The notes: a model not told the origin generated them from the sequence alone. A stretch of DNA of 64,000 nt from an uncultured Acetobacteraceae bacterium (GCA_903877125.1 CAIRCM010000087.1:1-64000), one strand, 5' to 3'; counted from the first letter of the stretch, positions 25,716-35,497 are shown. Translations and numbers: made by a program.

Positions 25716-28556
25716 TCAGGAAACGTCGTGTGGATCGGACTGATCCGATTCCGCCAAAAATGCTCGCGTTTGAGCGACGGCTTCTGCCAGACCAACACGT
25801 TGGACGGCTACGCCGGAGGGAAAAGCCGAAAGAATTCGACTGGGAGTCTGACGATCGAGCAGCACGAAAACCCCCCGGTCCGAAGCGCGACGGATCAGCC
25901 GGCCAAACGCCTGCCGAAGGCGAAGCCTCGCAATACGATCATCATAGCCTTTCGGGTTGCCGTCGGACAGATGGATACGACGTTCGCGATGCAAGATATC
26001 GGGACGTGGCCAAGGCACTTTTTCGAACACCACCAGTCTTAGCGCTCGACCTGGCACGTCAACCCCATCGCGCATCGCGTCGGTTCCTAGAAGACAGCTT
26101 TCCTCTTCGGTACGGAAGATGTCGACCAGCGTCGCATTACCCATGGCGTCGACATGCTGAGCGAAAAGTGGAATACCCTCGGTTTCGAGCATCGGAGCGA
26201 TGCGATCGTGCACCGCGCGCAGGCGACGAATCGCCGTGAACAGGCCTAGGCCACCCCCACCTGCCGCAAGGAACAACGACCGGTACGCGGCGGCCAAATG
26301 GTCGATATTCGTGCCGTTTACGTCGGTCACGACGAAAGCACGGGTCTGGGCGGCATAGTCGAACGGGGATGACACGGTGGCACGGATAGCGGGCGACGGC
26401 AGATGGTGTGCGCCAACGCGGGCCTCGGCGGCGAGCCACGCCGTCTCCGGATCGCCGTCGTCGGCATCGCGCAAGGTTGCCGAGGTCACGACCATCCCCT
26501 GTGCGGGGGCGGCTAGGGTCAGTGCGAAAGGAACCGTAGGGTCCAGCCAATGGCGATGCAGACCGACATCGGAATCGCGGAAACCATCCCGCTGATCGAC
26601 GCGCAGGAACATGACGTGTTCGGGGCGGAGCCCTGGCTCTGACACCGGTTCGGTCAGAGATCGCAGCATCGCCTGCCAAGCCGACAATGGATTGATCGCT
26701 CTGCGGGTCAAGGAGCGACACACTGCCTCGATCCTCGCGCGAGTGGCTGGCTCCAGTTCCTCCGCTTCATCGTCAAGGCGTGCGAGCAGGCGGTTGCAAA
26801 GGGTCGTAGCGGGTTCAGCTATGCGGCTGAATGACCGCACGAGCGTTTCCGACGCGGCGGCGATGTCGGCGGAAATCGGGAAGACGTCGCATTCGAGGGC
26901 ACCGAAGGCGGCAGGCTGTCCGACCGTCTTGTCGGCATGGCCGACACGCGCGAGTACTTGGCGGTGAATGAGTTGCAAAAACAACTCGGTGGGATTGGCA
27001 CGCGCGGTTTCGATCCCGGTCAGTGCAGGGCCCTCCTCGGTCAGGCGCTGAGCCCAGCCGCCGGCGGGGAGCGCGCGAGCCGCTTGGAGGAGGGCATCCA
27101 GAGGCGCTTCGAGATTAGGGCGGTCGGCCACCAACTCCCCGACACGACGACGTAGACCCCGGGCGCGGGAGCGGCCCCCTTCGGCACCCAGCAGCCAGCG
27201 TCGCAGTTCGGCGGTCTCCATGCCTGACAGTGTGGCGGAGAAGGCAGAGTCCGCAGCATCGAACACATGATGGCCTTCGTCGAAGATATAGCGGGTCGGT
27301 ACCGCATTGTCGTCGAGGCCACCCCATGCAGCCTGGGTCATGACAAGGGCATGGTTCGCGACAACCAGATCGGCGGATTTGGCCCGTCGCACCGTGTGCT
27401 CGATGAAGCAGCGGCGCCAATGGGGGCAGGCCGAGTGGATGCACTCGCCCCGGCGGTCCGCCAGCGCGGCGATCGCGGCCTGCCCGTGCAGTTCACCGAG
27501 CCACCCCGGAAGATCGCCGCCTTGAATGTCCCCGTCCGCCGTGGTGACCGCCCATCGCGCGATCAGGCCCAGGAGTATGGCTTGTGGGTAGGCAAAGCCG
27601 CCGGTGGTGCTCGAAATCGCATCTTCAAGGTTCAGGAGACAAAGGTAGTTCTCTCGCCCTTTACGAACGACGATGCGTCTTCGCCGTTCGGTTGGATTGG
27701 GAATGAGGCGGCTGACCTCGGCGTCGATCTGCCGCTGGAGGTGACGCGTGTAGGTGCTGATCCAAACAGGGCCATGGTTCTTTTCTGCCCATATGCTGGC
27801 GGGCGCTAGATATCCGATGGTCTTGCCGGTACCTGTTCCCGCTTCAGCCAGCACAACATGGGGGTCGCCGCGTACCTCCCGCGGGGCGAACGCCGCGGTG
27901 ACGGCGCCGGCATAGTCGCCCTGGCCCGGCCGTTGCTCGGCACCTGGCCCCAGTAACATGGCGAGGCGGCTGCGGGCTTCGGCCTCGGTGACCGGGTGTG
28001 ACGAAGGTGGGGGCAGGGGGGCGCCGTCCTCCCATTCCGGCAGGCGTTTCCATACTTTCAAAGGTTCGGTTGAGGCGGTGGCGGCATCGTGCCCCAGCGC
28101 GGCGTTGATATAGGGTGCCCACCCCCAGCCTGCTTTGCCCATATAGGCGACCAGACCGGCGGCGTCCCGATTGATAAGGGTGTCTCGCCCCTGCCGGAGA
28201 TGGTTGAGCATCATGGCGGCGAGGTCGGCGAGAAGAACGACGTCGGAATCCAGCCCGGTGTCGCGCGGTGCCAGATTCAGCGCCAGCGCGAGACCTCGCG
28301 CGGTGGGGGCGGCGGGGCGGGCCGGATAGCTGAAGGCAAAGAGATCCAAAAGATCGAAAGCAGGTGTCGGCCGGAGCCCAATACGACGGAAAGTGGCCGG
28401 TGCATGCACCAATAAAGGGGGGGGCATGGTCCGAAGGAGGTCACCGACCTCGGCAATAGGCACATGCAGCAGTTCCCCGTCGGGGGTAAGCACGGCGGCG
28501 GCGCCACGCCCAACCACGATCGACGGCCCTGGTGGCAGCGGGATGGATCGGTTCAC
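25716..28556 (-). CDS. DinG/XPD-family ATP-dependent DNA helicase
   Basis: A 946-residue superfamily 2 helicase. Motif I is AEAGTGTGKTIGYLAPA, motif Ia ISTYTRHLQRQI, motif II IFDEGHHVFDAADSAF (DEGH in place of DEAH), motif VI-like LLGTDAMRDGVDVPGRALR and FGRLIRRASDRG. Cysteines for an iron-sulfur cluster are visible (YLCLLNLEDA ... CIHSACPHWRRCFIEH). It probably unwinds DNA 5'-3', including D-loops or R-loops. The first 200 residues are an extra N-terminal region of the alphaproteobacterial form. The start is GTG. It is the last chromosomal gene before the phage cassette, and its start lies 330 bases from the terminase start. Confidence 0.87.
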   Translation of the reverse strand: MNRSIPLPPGPSIVVGRGAAAVLTPDGELLHVPIAEVGDLLRTMPPPLLVHAPATFRRIGLRPTPAFDLLDLFAFSYPARPAAPTARGLALALNLAPRDTGLDSDVVLLADLAAMMLNHLRQGRDTLINRDAAGLVAYMGKAGWGWAPYINAALGHDAATASTEPLKVWKRLPEWEDGAPLPPPSSHPVTEAEARSRLAMLLGPGAEQRPGQGDYAGAVTAAFAPREVRGDPHVVLAEAGTGTGKTIGYLAPASIWAEKNHGPVWISTYTRHLQRQIDAEVSRLIPNPTERRRRIVVRKGRENYLCLLNLEDAISSTTGGFAYPQAILLGLIARWAVTTADGDIQGGDLPGWLGELHGQAAIAALADRRGECIHSACPHWRRCFIEHTVRRAKSADLVVANHALVMTQAAWGGLDDNAVPTRYIFDEGHHVFDAADSAFSATLSGMETAELRRWLLGAEGGRSRARGLRRRVGELVADRPNLEAPLDALLQAARALPAGGWAQRLTEEGPALTGIETARANPTELFLQLIHRQVLARVGHADKTVGQPAAFGALECDVFPISADIAAASETLVRSFSRIAEPATTLCNRLLARLDDEAEELEPATRARIEAVCRSLTRRAINPLSAWQAMLRSLTEPVSEPGLRPEHVMFLRVDQRDGFRDSDVGLHRHWLDPTVPFALTLAAPAQGMVVTSATLRDADDGDPETAWLAAEARVGAHHLPSPAIRATVSSPFDYAAQTRAFVVTDVNGTNIDHLAAAYRSLFLAAGGGGLGLFTAIRRLRAVHDRIAPMLETEGIPLFAQHVDAMGNATLVDIFRTEEESCLLGTDAMRDGVDVPGRALRLVVFEKVPWPRPDILHRERRIHLSDGNPKGYDDRIARLRLRQAFGRLIRRASDRGVFVLLDRQTPSRILSAFPSGVAVQRVGLAEAVAQTRAFLAESDQSDPHDVS

Positions 28557-28886
28557 CCGAGGTCTTTACCCACTCATTGAGCGCAGCGCCACTGCCTCGC
28601 CCTACGGTCGGCTGGATGTCCAACAGAAAAAATGCCTGGATAGGAAAATACCGCTTGCCCGATTATCCCAAAATCGGGTATAAATTTGCTTATGATGGCG
28701 AGTTTACCTCGGGCGAGGTTTCCGCCGGTTCTCGATGAAATCGCATCCTGTATTTAAGGGGACGGCAACCGAGACGATGTTCTGTCATGTCGCAGTGCGG
28801 CAGCCACCGGGGTTTCGATATCCATTTGACCCCTGATATTTCATCATTTGTTGCGGATATTGATTTGGAATGTGGCTCATTAACAG
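28557..28886. other. Intergenic junction between helicase gene and phage cassette
   Basis: About 330 bases between divergent genes. It is visibly richer in A and T than either side. It holds a promoter-like site with an inverted repeat (listed separately) and no convincing gene. A 59-codon frame at 28787-28966 overlaps the terminase start and is not supported. No tRNA end, direct repeat matching the downstream border, or integrase was seen, so this is not a recognisable attachment site. Confidence 0.5.
28655..28684 (+). promoter_or_regulatory. Candidate sigma-70 promoter with internal inverted repeat for the phage cassette
   Basis: TTGCCC (28655-28660) and TATAAA (28679-28684) are separated by 18 bases. 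The spacer carries CCCGAT ... ATCGGG, a 6-bp inverted repeat with 9 bases between arms, that runs from the end of the -35 to the start of the -10 and could be a repressor site. All genes of the cassette lie downstream on the same strand. Confidence 0.4.
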
Positions 28887-30305
28887 ATGCGGCCAATGTT
28901 CGCTGTGATGCGACCATTGGTGCACGAAACGATAACGCGTTTTTCTGTTCGGACGGAATTACTTGACTGGGCCGCCTACGCCTTGAGTTCCAGCGATCAA
29001 ACCCCTGCCGCGCATCACCGCCTGCTTCTGCGTGAACTGCAGGCGCTTTCGCAAGGCAGTATCGATCGATTGCTGGTGCACATGCCGCCGGGCTCGGCAA
29101 AATCAACATATGCGTCGACGATTTTTCCGGCTTGGTGGTTCGGACAGCATCCCGGCAGTTCGATTATCGCTGCATCGCATACCGAAGCGCTTGCAGCCCA
29201 TTTCGGCCGTCGGGTGCGTGATTTGATAAGCGCACAACAGCCTATACTTGGTTTCGATCTTACCAAGGGGGCCAAATCGCCCGTTCAGTGGCGTCTGACG
29301 AACGGCGGCGAGTATCTTGCGATCGGCACGCGCGGCGCGGTCATCGGACGACGAGCCGATCTCGTCATTATCGACGACCCCGTCGGAAGCCTGGCCCAGG
29401 CAGACCGGCCTCTGGATCGCGATCGCATATGGAATTGGTTCCGCTCCGACCTGAGCACTCGGCTCAAGCCAGGAGGTCGAATACTGATCGTCATGACAAG
29501 ATGGCATGAGGACGACTTGGCCGGTAGAATTGGGCAGTACAGCACAGATAACTGGCGTATTGTCAAACTGCCCGCACTGGCAGAAGAGCACGACGAGCTT
29601 GGCCGAGCGCCTGGAGATGCACTTTGGCCGGAGTGGGAGGACGCCGTCGCATTGGAGCGGAGGCGGGCTTCCGTCGGCGAGCGGACGTGGTATGCTGCAT
29701 ATCAGCAATCGCCGCATCCCCTCGAGGGGGGCATGTTCAAGGTTGCAAGTATCGTCCCTGTGAACCGATCCGAGGTTCCGGACGGACTAACAGTCCGCGC
29801 ATGGGACCTTGCCGCGACTATTGCGAATGGTGGTAACGATCCCGACTGGACCGTGGGCGTTAAACTCCGCCTCGAACGCCCGGGCCAGTTTCTGGTGCTG
29901 GACGTTATTCGGCTACGCGGGACCGCCCGTCAGATCGAACAGGCGGTTTTAAATGCCGCGCGGCTGGATGGGACATCCGTCCATATAGGGTTTCCGGAGG
30001 ACCCGGGTCAGGCCGGGAAGAGCCAGGTTTCACACTACGTTGGCCTTTTGGCCGGCTATCATGTCGTGGCGTCGCGCGAGAGCGGTTCAAAGGTTATCCG
30101 GGCGCAGCCATTGTCGGCGCAGATTGAATACGGCAATTTGTCGCTCGTCCGGGGAGATTGGAACGGGGCGTTTCTGGAAGAATTGCGCAGTTTCCCGTTC
30201 GGCAACAAGGACGATCAAGTCGACGCATTGGTCAGGGCTTTTGCCACCCTCAATACGCTATCCAGTCCAACCCGTAGGACCAACGTTCCTTTTCTTGTTA
30301 GATAA
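28887..30305 (+). CDS. Phage terminase large subunit
   Basis: A 472-residue packaging motor. The ATPase has Walker A MPPGSAKST (residues 66-74) and Walker B DLVIIDDP (about 157-164), followed by the coupling segment ILIVMTRWHEDDLAGRI. The C-terminal RNase H-like nuclease shows its acidic residues in VRAWDLAAT (about 308-316) and in NKDDQVDALVRAF (about 442-454). It should cut and translocate DNA into the prohead through the portal. The reading frame is complete. No small terminase gene is seen upstream. The ATG at 28887 is one of several possible starts; an ATG at 28908 would remove 7 residues. Confidence 0.92.
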   Translation: MRPMFAVMRPLVHETITRFSVRTELLDWAAYALSSSDQTPAAHHRLLLRELQALSQGSIDRLLVHMPPGSAKSTYASTIFPAWWFGQHPGSSIIAASHTEALAAHFGRRVRDLISAQQPILGFDLTKGAKSPVQWRLTNGGEYLAIGTRGAVIGRRADLVIIDDPVGSLAQADRPLDRDRIWNWFRSDLSTRLKPGGRILIVMTRWHEDDLAGRIGQYSTDNWRIVKLPALAEEHDELGRAPGDALWPEWEDAVALERRRASVGERTWYAAYQQSPHPLEGGMFKVASIVPVNRSEVPDGLTVRAWDLAATIANGGNDPDWTVGVKLRLERPGQFLVLDVIRLRGTARQIEQAVLNAARLDGTSVHIGFPEDPGQAGKSQVSHYVGLLAGYHVVASRESGSKVIRAQPLSAQIEYGNLSLVRGDWNGAFLEELRSFPFGNKDDQVDALVRAFATLNTLSSPTRRTNVPFLVR

Positions 30306-30323
30306 ACCAGTCACGGGAATAAA

Positions 30324-31728
30324 ATGTTCGATACAATTAGCGCACTGGTCCCCCGCGATCCGGCGTATGCAGACAGAACGCGAACGTTGGACATTTTGAA
30401 CCGGGTTTTGACCGGGACTTTATACGACGTATTGCCCTATTCCTTCAACGCCGAACGCGGAGCGGGGGGGGGAGTATATTCCGCTTCGCAGCCGTCGTCC
30501 GAGCGTGCGTTACCCTTTGTGTCGGCTTGTCGTCGAGGACAGTGTCTCGCTTTTGTTCAGCGAGGGGCACTTTCCGGCGGTCGACTGTCCGGACGCTATG
30601 GTGCGGCAGACACTGGCCAGTTTAATCAAAGAGGCCCGTCTCAATGTCCTAATGACAGAAGTGGCGATCCGGGGTTCAATCGGATCGGCAGCTGTATTAA
30701 TGCGGGTCTTAAGGGGGCGGGTATTTTTTAATTGCCTCGATACACTTTATTTGACTCCCCTATGGAATCCCGAAGCACCCGACGACCTTTTGTCGGTCAC
30801 TGAACGATATAAAGTGCGTGGTAGCACGTTGGCAGGAAATGGCTACGATATCGAATGTCCCGATCAGGAATACTGGTTTATGCGATCTTGGGATGCGGAA
30901 GGGGAAACGTGGTTTCTGCCGACGCCGACGGATACTGATCAGCCGCCTACCATCGATATGAACCGCACGATTCGGCATGATTTGGGTTTTGTGCCAATCG
31001 TATGGATCCGGAATTTGCCGGGCTTTTCAGTTACTGGCGATCCGAACGACGGTGCCTGCACGTTCAGGGCGGCGATCGAAACCCAAATCGAAATAGATTA
31101 CCAACTCAGCCAAGCGGGGCGTGGCCTAAAATACAGCAGTGACCCTACTCTGCTGATCAAGGAGCCGGCGGGTGTCGACTCTGAGATCGTCAAGGGCGGC
31201 GGGAACGCGCTGATTGTTAGTGAAAAGGGTGATGCGAAGCTGCTGGAAATCGGAGGCACTGCCTCGGCTGCCGTGATTGAATATGTTGGGTTGCTTCGCG
31301 AGTTTGCTTTGGAAAGCGTTCATGGAAACCGGGCAAACCCTGATCGGCTGACAGCGGCACAGTCAGGCCGTGCGCTTGAGATGTTGAATCAGGGCTTGTT
31401 ATGGCTCGCCGATAATTTGCGCGTGACGTATGGCGAGGGAGCGTTGTTAAGTCTTTTTGGGATGGTGGTCCGCGCGTCTAAGAAATATCCCCTGACCATC
31501 GGTGGAAAGGTTGTCGGGTCGCTCGATTCGACGGCTCCCCTTTCGTTGCGTTGGCCGGATTGGTATCCACCCTCGTCCGAGGATAGGCAGCGCGATGCGC
31601 AGACCTTGTCCACGCTGGCGGCCGCAGGACATATCAGCCGAGAGACTGCGTTGAAAACTCTCGCTCCAACCTATGACATCGAAGATATCCCAGGCGAGCT
31701 AAATCGTATCGTAACCGACAAAAAATAG
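30324..31728 (+). pseudogene. Phage portal protein, frameshifted at a G9 tract
   Basis: The first frame (30324 on) reads MFDTISALVPRDPAYADRTR to ...NAERGAGG and the second frame continues with EYIPLRSRRPSVRYPL, VEDSVSLLFSEGHFPA and the rest of the portal to IVTDKK at 31728. The break coincides with nine G residues at 30464-30472; eight would restore one frame of about 467 codons, a normal portal length. As read, the first frame runs on to a stop at 30731 and most of the portal is not made. The portal forms the dodecameric DNA channel of the capsid, so loss would block DNA-filled particles. Cause is open: true mutation, phase variation, slippage during expression, or sequencing error. Confidence 0.85.
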
Positions 31729-31739
31729 AAGGAGAAGTG

Positions 31740-32150
31740 ATGTCGGAAGACATGGATGATACCCTTGTCACGGAGACCACCATTGCTGAACTCATGGCGC
31801 GTTGCGAACAGTTGGAGCGCGAATTGATCCAGGCAAAACAGAAAGCTGACAGCGGCATCGTCAAGGCCCATCTACAGGCGGAGGCGATACGAGCCGGCAT
31901 GATCGATCTCGACGGTTTGAACATGCTCGATACATCTCATCTCAGTGTCACAGAGGGCGGCGAGGTGACTGGTGTTGCCGGTTTGATGGACAAGGTCCGA
32001 AAAGACAAACCCTGGCTTTTTGGCAAACCATCGACATCCGCCCCTGGTGGGGCACCGCCGTCGCAACCACCTCGACACAAACTAGCGACCGAGATGACCG
32101 ACGCCGAATACAAGACCGCGCGGGAAGCCATTATTCGTTTCAGACACTAG
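31740..32150 (+). CDS. Phage scaffold-like / head morphogenesis protein
   Basis: A 136-residue acidic, helical protein between portal and capsid genes, the usual slot of a scaffold or head decoration protein. It starts with a coiled-coil-like stretch (TIAELMARCEQLERELIQAK), followed by HLQAEAIRAGMIDLDGLNML, a pattern seen in phage scaffold-type proteins, then a proline-rich linker and the tail MTDAEYKTAREAIIRF. AAGGAGAAGTG precedes the ATG at 31740. Role is inferred from position and composition. Confidence 0.6.
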   Translation: MSEDMDDTLVTETTIAELMARCEQLERELIQAKQKADSGIVKAHLQAEAIRAGMIDLDGLNMLDTSHLSVTEGGEVTGVAGLMDKVRKDKPWLFGKPSTSAPGGAPPSQPPRHKLATEMTDAEYKTAREAIIRFRH

Positions 32151-32255
32151 AGGCGATCGGGTCAAGTTGACCCAATCGTGCTCTATAAGTCTTTGTTTGA
32201 TCGCGTGATTCGCGCCGCCGTATGATTCCACGTCTGGCGATCACGCTCTAAGAAT
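32151..32255. repeat. Palindromic intergenic repeat inside the cassette
   Basis: GGGTCAAGTTGACCC is a 7-bp perfect palindrome around a single G (32159-32173), flanked by GAT and ATC. Two related segments follow: GATCGTGCTCTATAAG and, near the end, GATCACGCTCTAAGAA. This arrangement resembles short dispersed chromosomal repeats of alphaproteobacteria more than phage sequence. It separates the scaffold-like gene from the capsid gene. Confidence 0.45.
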
Positions 32256-32277
32256 CACTTCGATATAGGGATTGTAA

Positions 32278-33600
32278 ATGGGTATTAAAAATTTCCCGGC
32301 TGCGCTGCAGCCGATCATTCAGCAAGGGTTTTTGGAGCGTGAGTTCCAACAGGCGCTTCGTTCGCGGCTTGGGTACCGGTCTTGTGCCGATCGGGAGTCC
32401 ATCGCCGTAGGCATCGGCGAAACATTGACCAAGACCCGTGCCGGTCTGAAGCCCACCGTGACCACACCGTTGCTGCCTTCCACGAATGCCAATCTTGACA
32501 ATGGTTTGACGCCGAGTGGTTGGGGCGTTGAGCAGTATACGCTAAGCATCAATCACTATGCCGCGACCACAGACCTGAATATGGTGACCAACCGAGTCGG
32601 CATCGCTTCTCAGTTTCTTCAGAATGCTTATGTGAACGGCGAGCAGGCCGCGCGTAGCTTGGATGAATTGGCTCGGAATGCTCTCTACAATTCCTATTTT
32701 GGTGGAAACACCCGGGTACGCCTCACGCTGACCGGCGCAGGCCCAGCGATCAGCGTCGATGACATTCGTGGCTTCCAGACGGTCTTTGTCAATGGAGTCC
32801 AGCAACCTGTCAGTTCGTCAAACATGCTGACCGTCACGATCGGGGCCAACACCTATAACGTTGTCTCGGCGATCGCCGATTCGCCCAGCGTATCGACTGC
32901 TCCGGGCGGGGTTTCCGGGGTTCTGACTTTATCCGGAAATGTGAGCGTGTCCGATGGCACCGCCGGCAATACCGTTCAGGCGGCCACCGCATGTTCGATT
33001 GCTCGGCCGAATGGGCGTGGGAATACTGCGCTTATTCAGACCACCGACACATTGACGATGGCCGCGCTACTCGACTCCGTCGCCAAACTGCGGCTGAACG
33101 CCGTGCCGGATATCGAGGGCGCCTATAACTGCTATCTGGATCCGATGTCTGCCCGGCAGCTGTTCATGGACCCGGATTTCAAGCAGTTGTATCAGGGCGC
33201 GACCTCGGCGAACCTGGTCTTCAAACGCGGCATGACCAACGAGTTCCTTGGATTGCGGTTCCTGACCACCAACGAAGCGTACGTTACCGCGCATCCGACC
33301 ATCAGCGGTGCGCTTATCCGGCGACCCATCATCTGTGGGCAGGGGGCGCTGATCGAGGGCGATTTCGCCGGAATGGCCGCCGATGATGTCGCACCGTCGG
33401 ATTCTATTGTTTCGATGGTAGATGGAATTGCGATGGTTACCCGGGAGCCCATCGATCGGTTGCAGCAGATCATCGCACAGTCCTGGTATTGGATCGGCGG
33501 ATTTTGTACGCCTTCGGATACGACGACCACGCCAACCACTGTCCCCACCGCGACCAACGCCGCCTTCAAGCGAGCGGTCATGATCGAGCATATTGGCTAA
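32278..33600 (+). CDS. Phage major capsid protein
   Basis: A 440-residue protein in the capsid position, complete and in frame. The N-terminal part (GIKNFPAALQPIIQQGFLER) starts directly with the shell domain, with no long scaffold domain. The middle carries a Ser/Thr/Val-rich insertion (VSAIADSPSVSTAPGG) resembling an immunoglobulin-like or I-domain loop. The C-terminal core has IEGAYNCYLDPMSARQLFMD, GMTNEFLGLRFLTTNEAYVT and SIVSMVDGIAMVTREPID, of the type seen in P22/N4-gp56-like capsids. Exact fold class is uncertain, but the assignment as main shell protein is well supported by order and size. Confidence 0.82.
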   Translation: MGIKNFPAALQPIIQQGFLEREFQQALRSRLGYRSCADRESIAVGIGETLTKTRAGLKPTVTTPLLPSTNANLDNGLTPSGWGVEQYTLSINHYAATTDLNMVTNRVGIASQFLQNAYVNGEQAARSLDELARNALYNSYFGGNTRVRLTLTGAGPAISVDDIRGFQTVFVNGVQQPVSSSNMLTVTIGANTYNVVSAIADSPSVSTAPGGVSGVLTLSGNVSVSDGTAGNTVQAATACSIARPNGRGNTALIQTTDTLTMAALLDSVAKLRLNAVPDIEGAYNCYLDPMSARQLFMDPDFKQLYQGATSANLVFKRGMTNEFLGLRFLTTNEAYVTAHPTISGALIRRPIICGQGALIEGDFAGMAADDVAPSDSIVSMVDGIAMVTREPIDRLQQIIAQSWYWIGGFCTPSDTTTTPTTVPTATNAAFKRAVMIEHIG

Positions 33601-33625
33601 TAGCGTAGGAGGGGCGGTAACAGCG

Positions 33626-34006
33626 ATGACACCCCTGTCCGATCGTGAAAAAACCGAGGTCCGGCGGCATTGCGGCTACCCCACTGCCGCGGTCGCCGGA
33701 ACCGGAGGAATGAGCGGGGTATTCTATCAGCTTTGCGTCTTGCTTGAGACCAGACTGAATGTGCTGACCGACGCCGAGTTGGCGATTGTTCGGCGATATA
33801 TCGCGACGCTTGCTTCTTTGGAACTGGCCGTTCCGCGGGCCGGCGATAGCTTGGATACAGATCAGGCAGCTGTATGGACCCGGAACAGGTCGGAACCCCA
33901 GGACCGTATGGGGCTATTCGACGAATGGCGCCGGCGGCTGTGTGCTTTTATCGGCGTGCAGCCTGGTCCCTATTTTCCGAAGTCTGGCGTCAGGGTGATC
34001 GTGTGA
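33626..34006 (+). CDS. Phage head-tail connector-like protein
   Basis: A 126-residue protein after the capsid gene. It contains LSDREKTEVRRHCGYP and NVLTDAELAIVRRYIATLAS, helical blocks like those of small gp6-type connector/adaptor proteins of this phage type. AGGAGGGG lies at good distance before the ATG at 33626; an earlier TTG start would overlap the capsid gene. Function is from position. Confidence 0.55.
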   Translation: MTPLSDREKTEVRRHCGYPTAAVAGTGGMSGVFYQLCVLLETRLNVLTDAELAIVRRYIATLASLELAVPRAGDSLDTDQAAVWTRNRSEPQDRMGLFDEWRRRLCAFIGVQPGPYFPKSGVRVIV

Positions 34007-34007
34007 C

Positions 34008-34652
34008 ATGGAACAAGCGAAGCTCCTGGACCGCATGCGTTGGGGTATGAATATCGCGGCCCGGACCATCGGAGCGATAACACACCTTTATCGTCCCCGG
34101 TCTGTTGACAATCCCTTGCATCCGACCAATCGGATTCTTCGCATGCACGCAGCGTTCATGCCTCGCCGCGGGACTATCATTACAGGCAACGGTTATGGCG
34201 AGGCATTGTGGCGTGGGCTCTTCGACGCTGCCTATACACAGGCAGGTGACTACCTGGTTCAACCTGACCGTACGTTGTTCATCGCCAGTCAACAGGGGCT
34301 GACAGAACCGCTCTGCGTTCAGACAAACCGAGCCATAACGATATCCCGAGCAGCGCCGCCTGGAACTTTGGGTGCGGTTCCCTATGGTGGGATGATTGCC
34401 GGGAATTCGATGGTTTTACTGGAAAACTGGCCGGCCAGTGTCTTGGGTATTAGTCATAACGGCAGACCGACGGCGGGTCTACCAAATGATGTCTCCGCGG
34501 CATTCTGGACGGTGCTGATGCCGGCGTGGGACGGCATACGGTTGCAAACGGGCGATTTATATACCGATGATCTTGGGCGCAGCGCGATCATCGTGTCGTC
34601 CGAACTGACCGATATGGGCTGGCGGTTGACCGCGAAACAGGCGACAACCTGA
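34008..34652 (+). CDS. Phage structural protein of unknown role (head-tail junction region)
   Basis: A 214-residue protein in the region where tail-completion and neck proteins are encoded. Segments are MRWGMNIAARTIGAITHLYR, ITGNGYGEALWRGLFDAAYT and, at the end, GDLYTDDLGRSAIIVSSELTD, suggesting a beta-rich neck or minor tail protein. It starts 1 base after the preceding stop and overlaps the next gene by one base (TGATG). I do not recognise a named family. Confidence 0.5.
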   Translation: MEQAKLLDRMRWGMNIAARTIGAITHLYRPRSVDNPLHPTNRILRMHAAFMPRRGTIITGNGYGEALWRGLFDAAYTQAGDYLVQPDRTLFIASQQGLTEPLCVQTNRAITISRAAPPGTLGAVPYGGMIAGNSMVLLENWPASVLGISHNGRPTAGLPNDVSAAFWTVLMPAWDGIRLQTGDLYTDDLGRSAIIVSSELTDMGWRLTAKQATT

Positions 34653-35461
34653 TGGCTGATATTGCAGATGTCGAGACGACTTTGGTCTCACTGGTGACGG
34701 CTGCTCTATATCCTAGCGGGACAGCGCCGTTGGGCCCGGTGGGAGCGGACTGCCGCATCTACCGCGGCTGGCCCTCACCGGCTGGCTTGGATGCTGATCT
34801 CAGGGCTGGGCTGGTCAATGTGAGCATCTTCCCGGATGCGGCGCCAGGCCAAACCATGACACCATATCCTTCGGAATGGCATGGAACCACCATGACGCCA
34901 ACGCTTCTTGCGGCTGTGATTGGGCATACCATCAATTTCAGCGGTATGGCGGCCGCAGGCCAGCTGGTTGGAATCCGTATCGACAATAGTACATTCGTGT
35001 ACCCAATCGCTGGTGGTGATACTCCAGCGTCGGTCGCCGCGAATTTGGCTGCGATGATCGCACCAACGTTTATCGTGCAACTGTCAGGTCCGACATTGAC
35101 CGTTCCCGGCGCCGGGACGCTTATTGTTCGGGTGGTAGCCGGGAGCCCGGCTTTGCGAGAGGTAAGGCGCCAATTGCATGATTTTAGGATCAGCTTCTGG
35201 TGTCCGACGCCGATGCTTCGCGACAGCGCCTGCGGAATCGTTGATACGACCCTGGCGGGACTGACTTTTATCGGGTTCTCCGATGCCAGTTTTGGTCGAA
35301 TACAGTACAAAAATACAGTAGTATTTGATCAGTCGCAGAGCTCCATTTTGTATCGACGGGATCTCATTTATTCGATCGAATACCCGACGATATTGTCCAC
35401 GACACTCCCCGCGATGATATTTGGTGACATCGTGCTGGGCGACGTTCTGGCGATTGCCTAG
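34652..35461 (+). CDS. Phage tail completion/terminator-like protein
   Basis: A 269-residue protein directly before the sheath gene. It begins with ADIADVETTLVSLVTAALYP, a pattern common in tail terminator proteins that start with a helix followed by a short base-binding region, and continues with CRIYRGWPSPAGLDADLRAG. A beta-rich insertion follows (GHTINFSGMAAAGQLVGIRI). The end reads EYPTILSTTLPAMIFGD. In contractile-tail phages the terminator caps sheath and tube. The role is inferred from position and the N-terminal pattern. Confidence 0.5.
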   Translation: MADIADVETTLVSLVTAALYPSGTAPLGPVGADCRIYRGWPSPAGLDADLRAGLVNVSIFPDAAPGQTMTPYPSEWHGTTMTPTLLAAVIGHTINFSGMAAAGQLVGIRIDNSTFVYPIAGGDTPASVAANLAAMIAPTFIVQLSGPTLTVPGAGTLIVRVVAGSPALREVRRQLHDFRISFWCPTPMLRDSACGIVDTTLAGLTFIGFSDASFGRIQYKNTVVFDQSQSSILYRRDLIYSIEYPTILSTTLPAMIFGDIVLGDVLAIA

Positions 35462-35497
35462 ATTTTTTCTCATTAACATGTCGCGAGGCAGATAATT

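Noticed and set aside
28414-28426. Run of eight G near the helicase start as another frameshift site
   Set aside because: The helicase frame reads through it correctly (Pro-Pro-Pro on the minus strand), so there is no break.
28787-28966. 59-codon frame upstream of and overlapping the terminase start, possible small terminase
   Set aside because: No helix-turn-helix or other small-terminase feature, cysteine-rich odd composition, and it overlaps the terminase gene in another frame; too weak to call.
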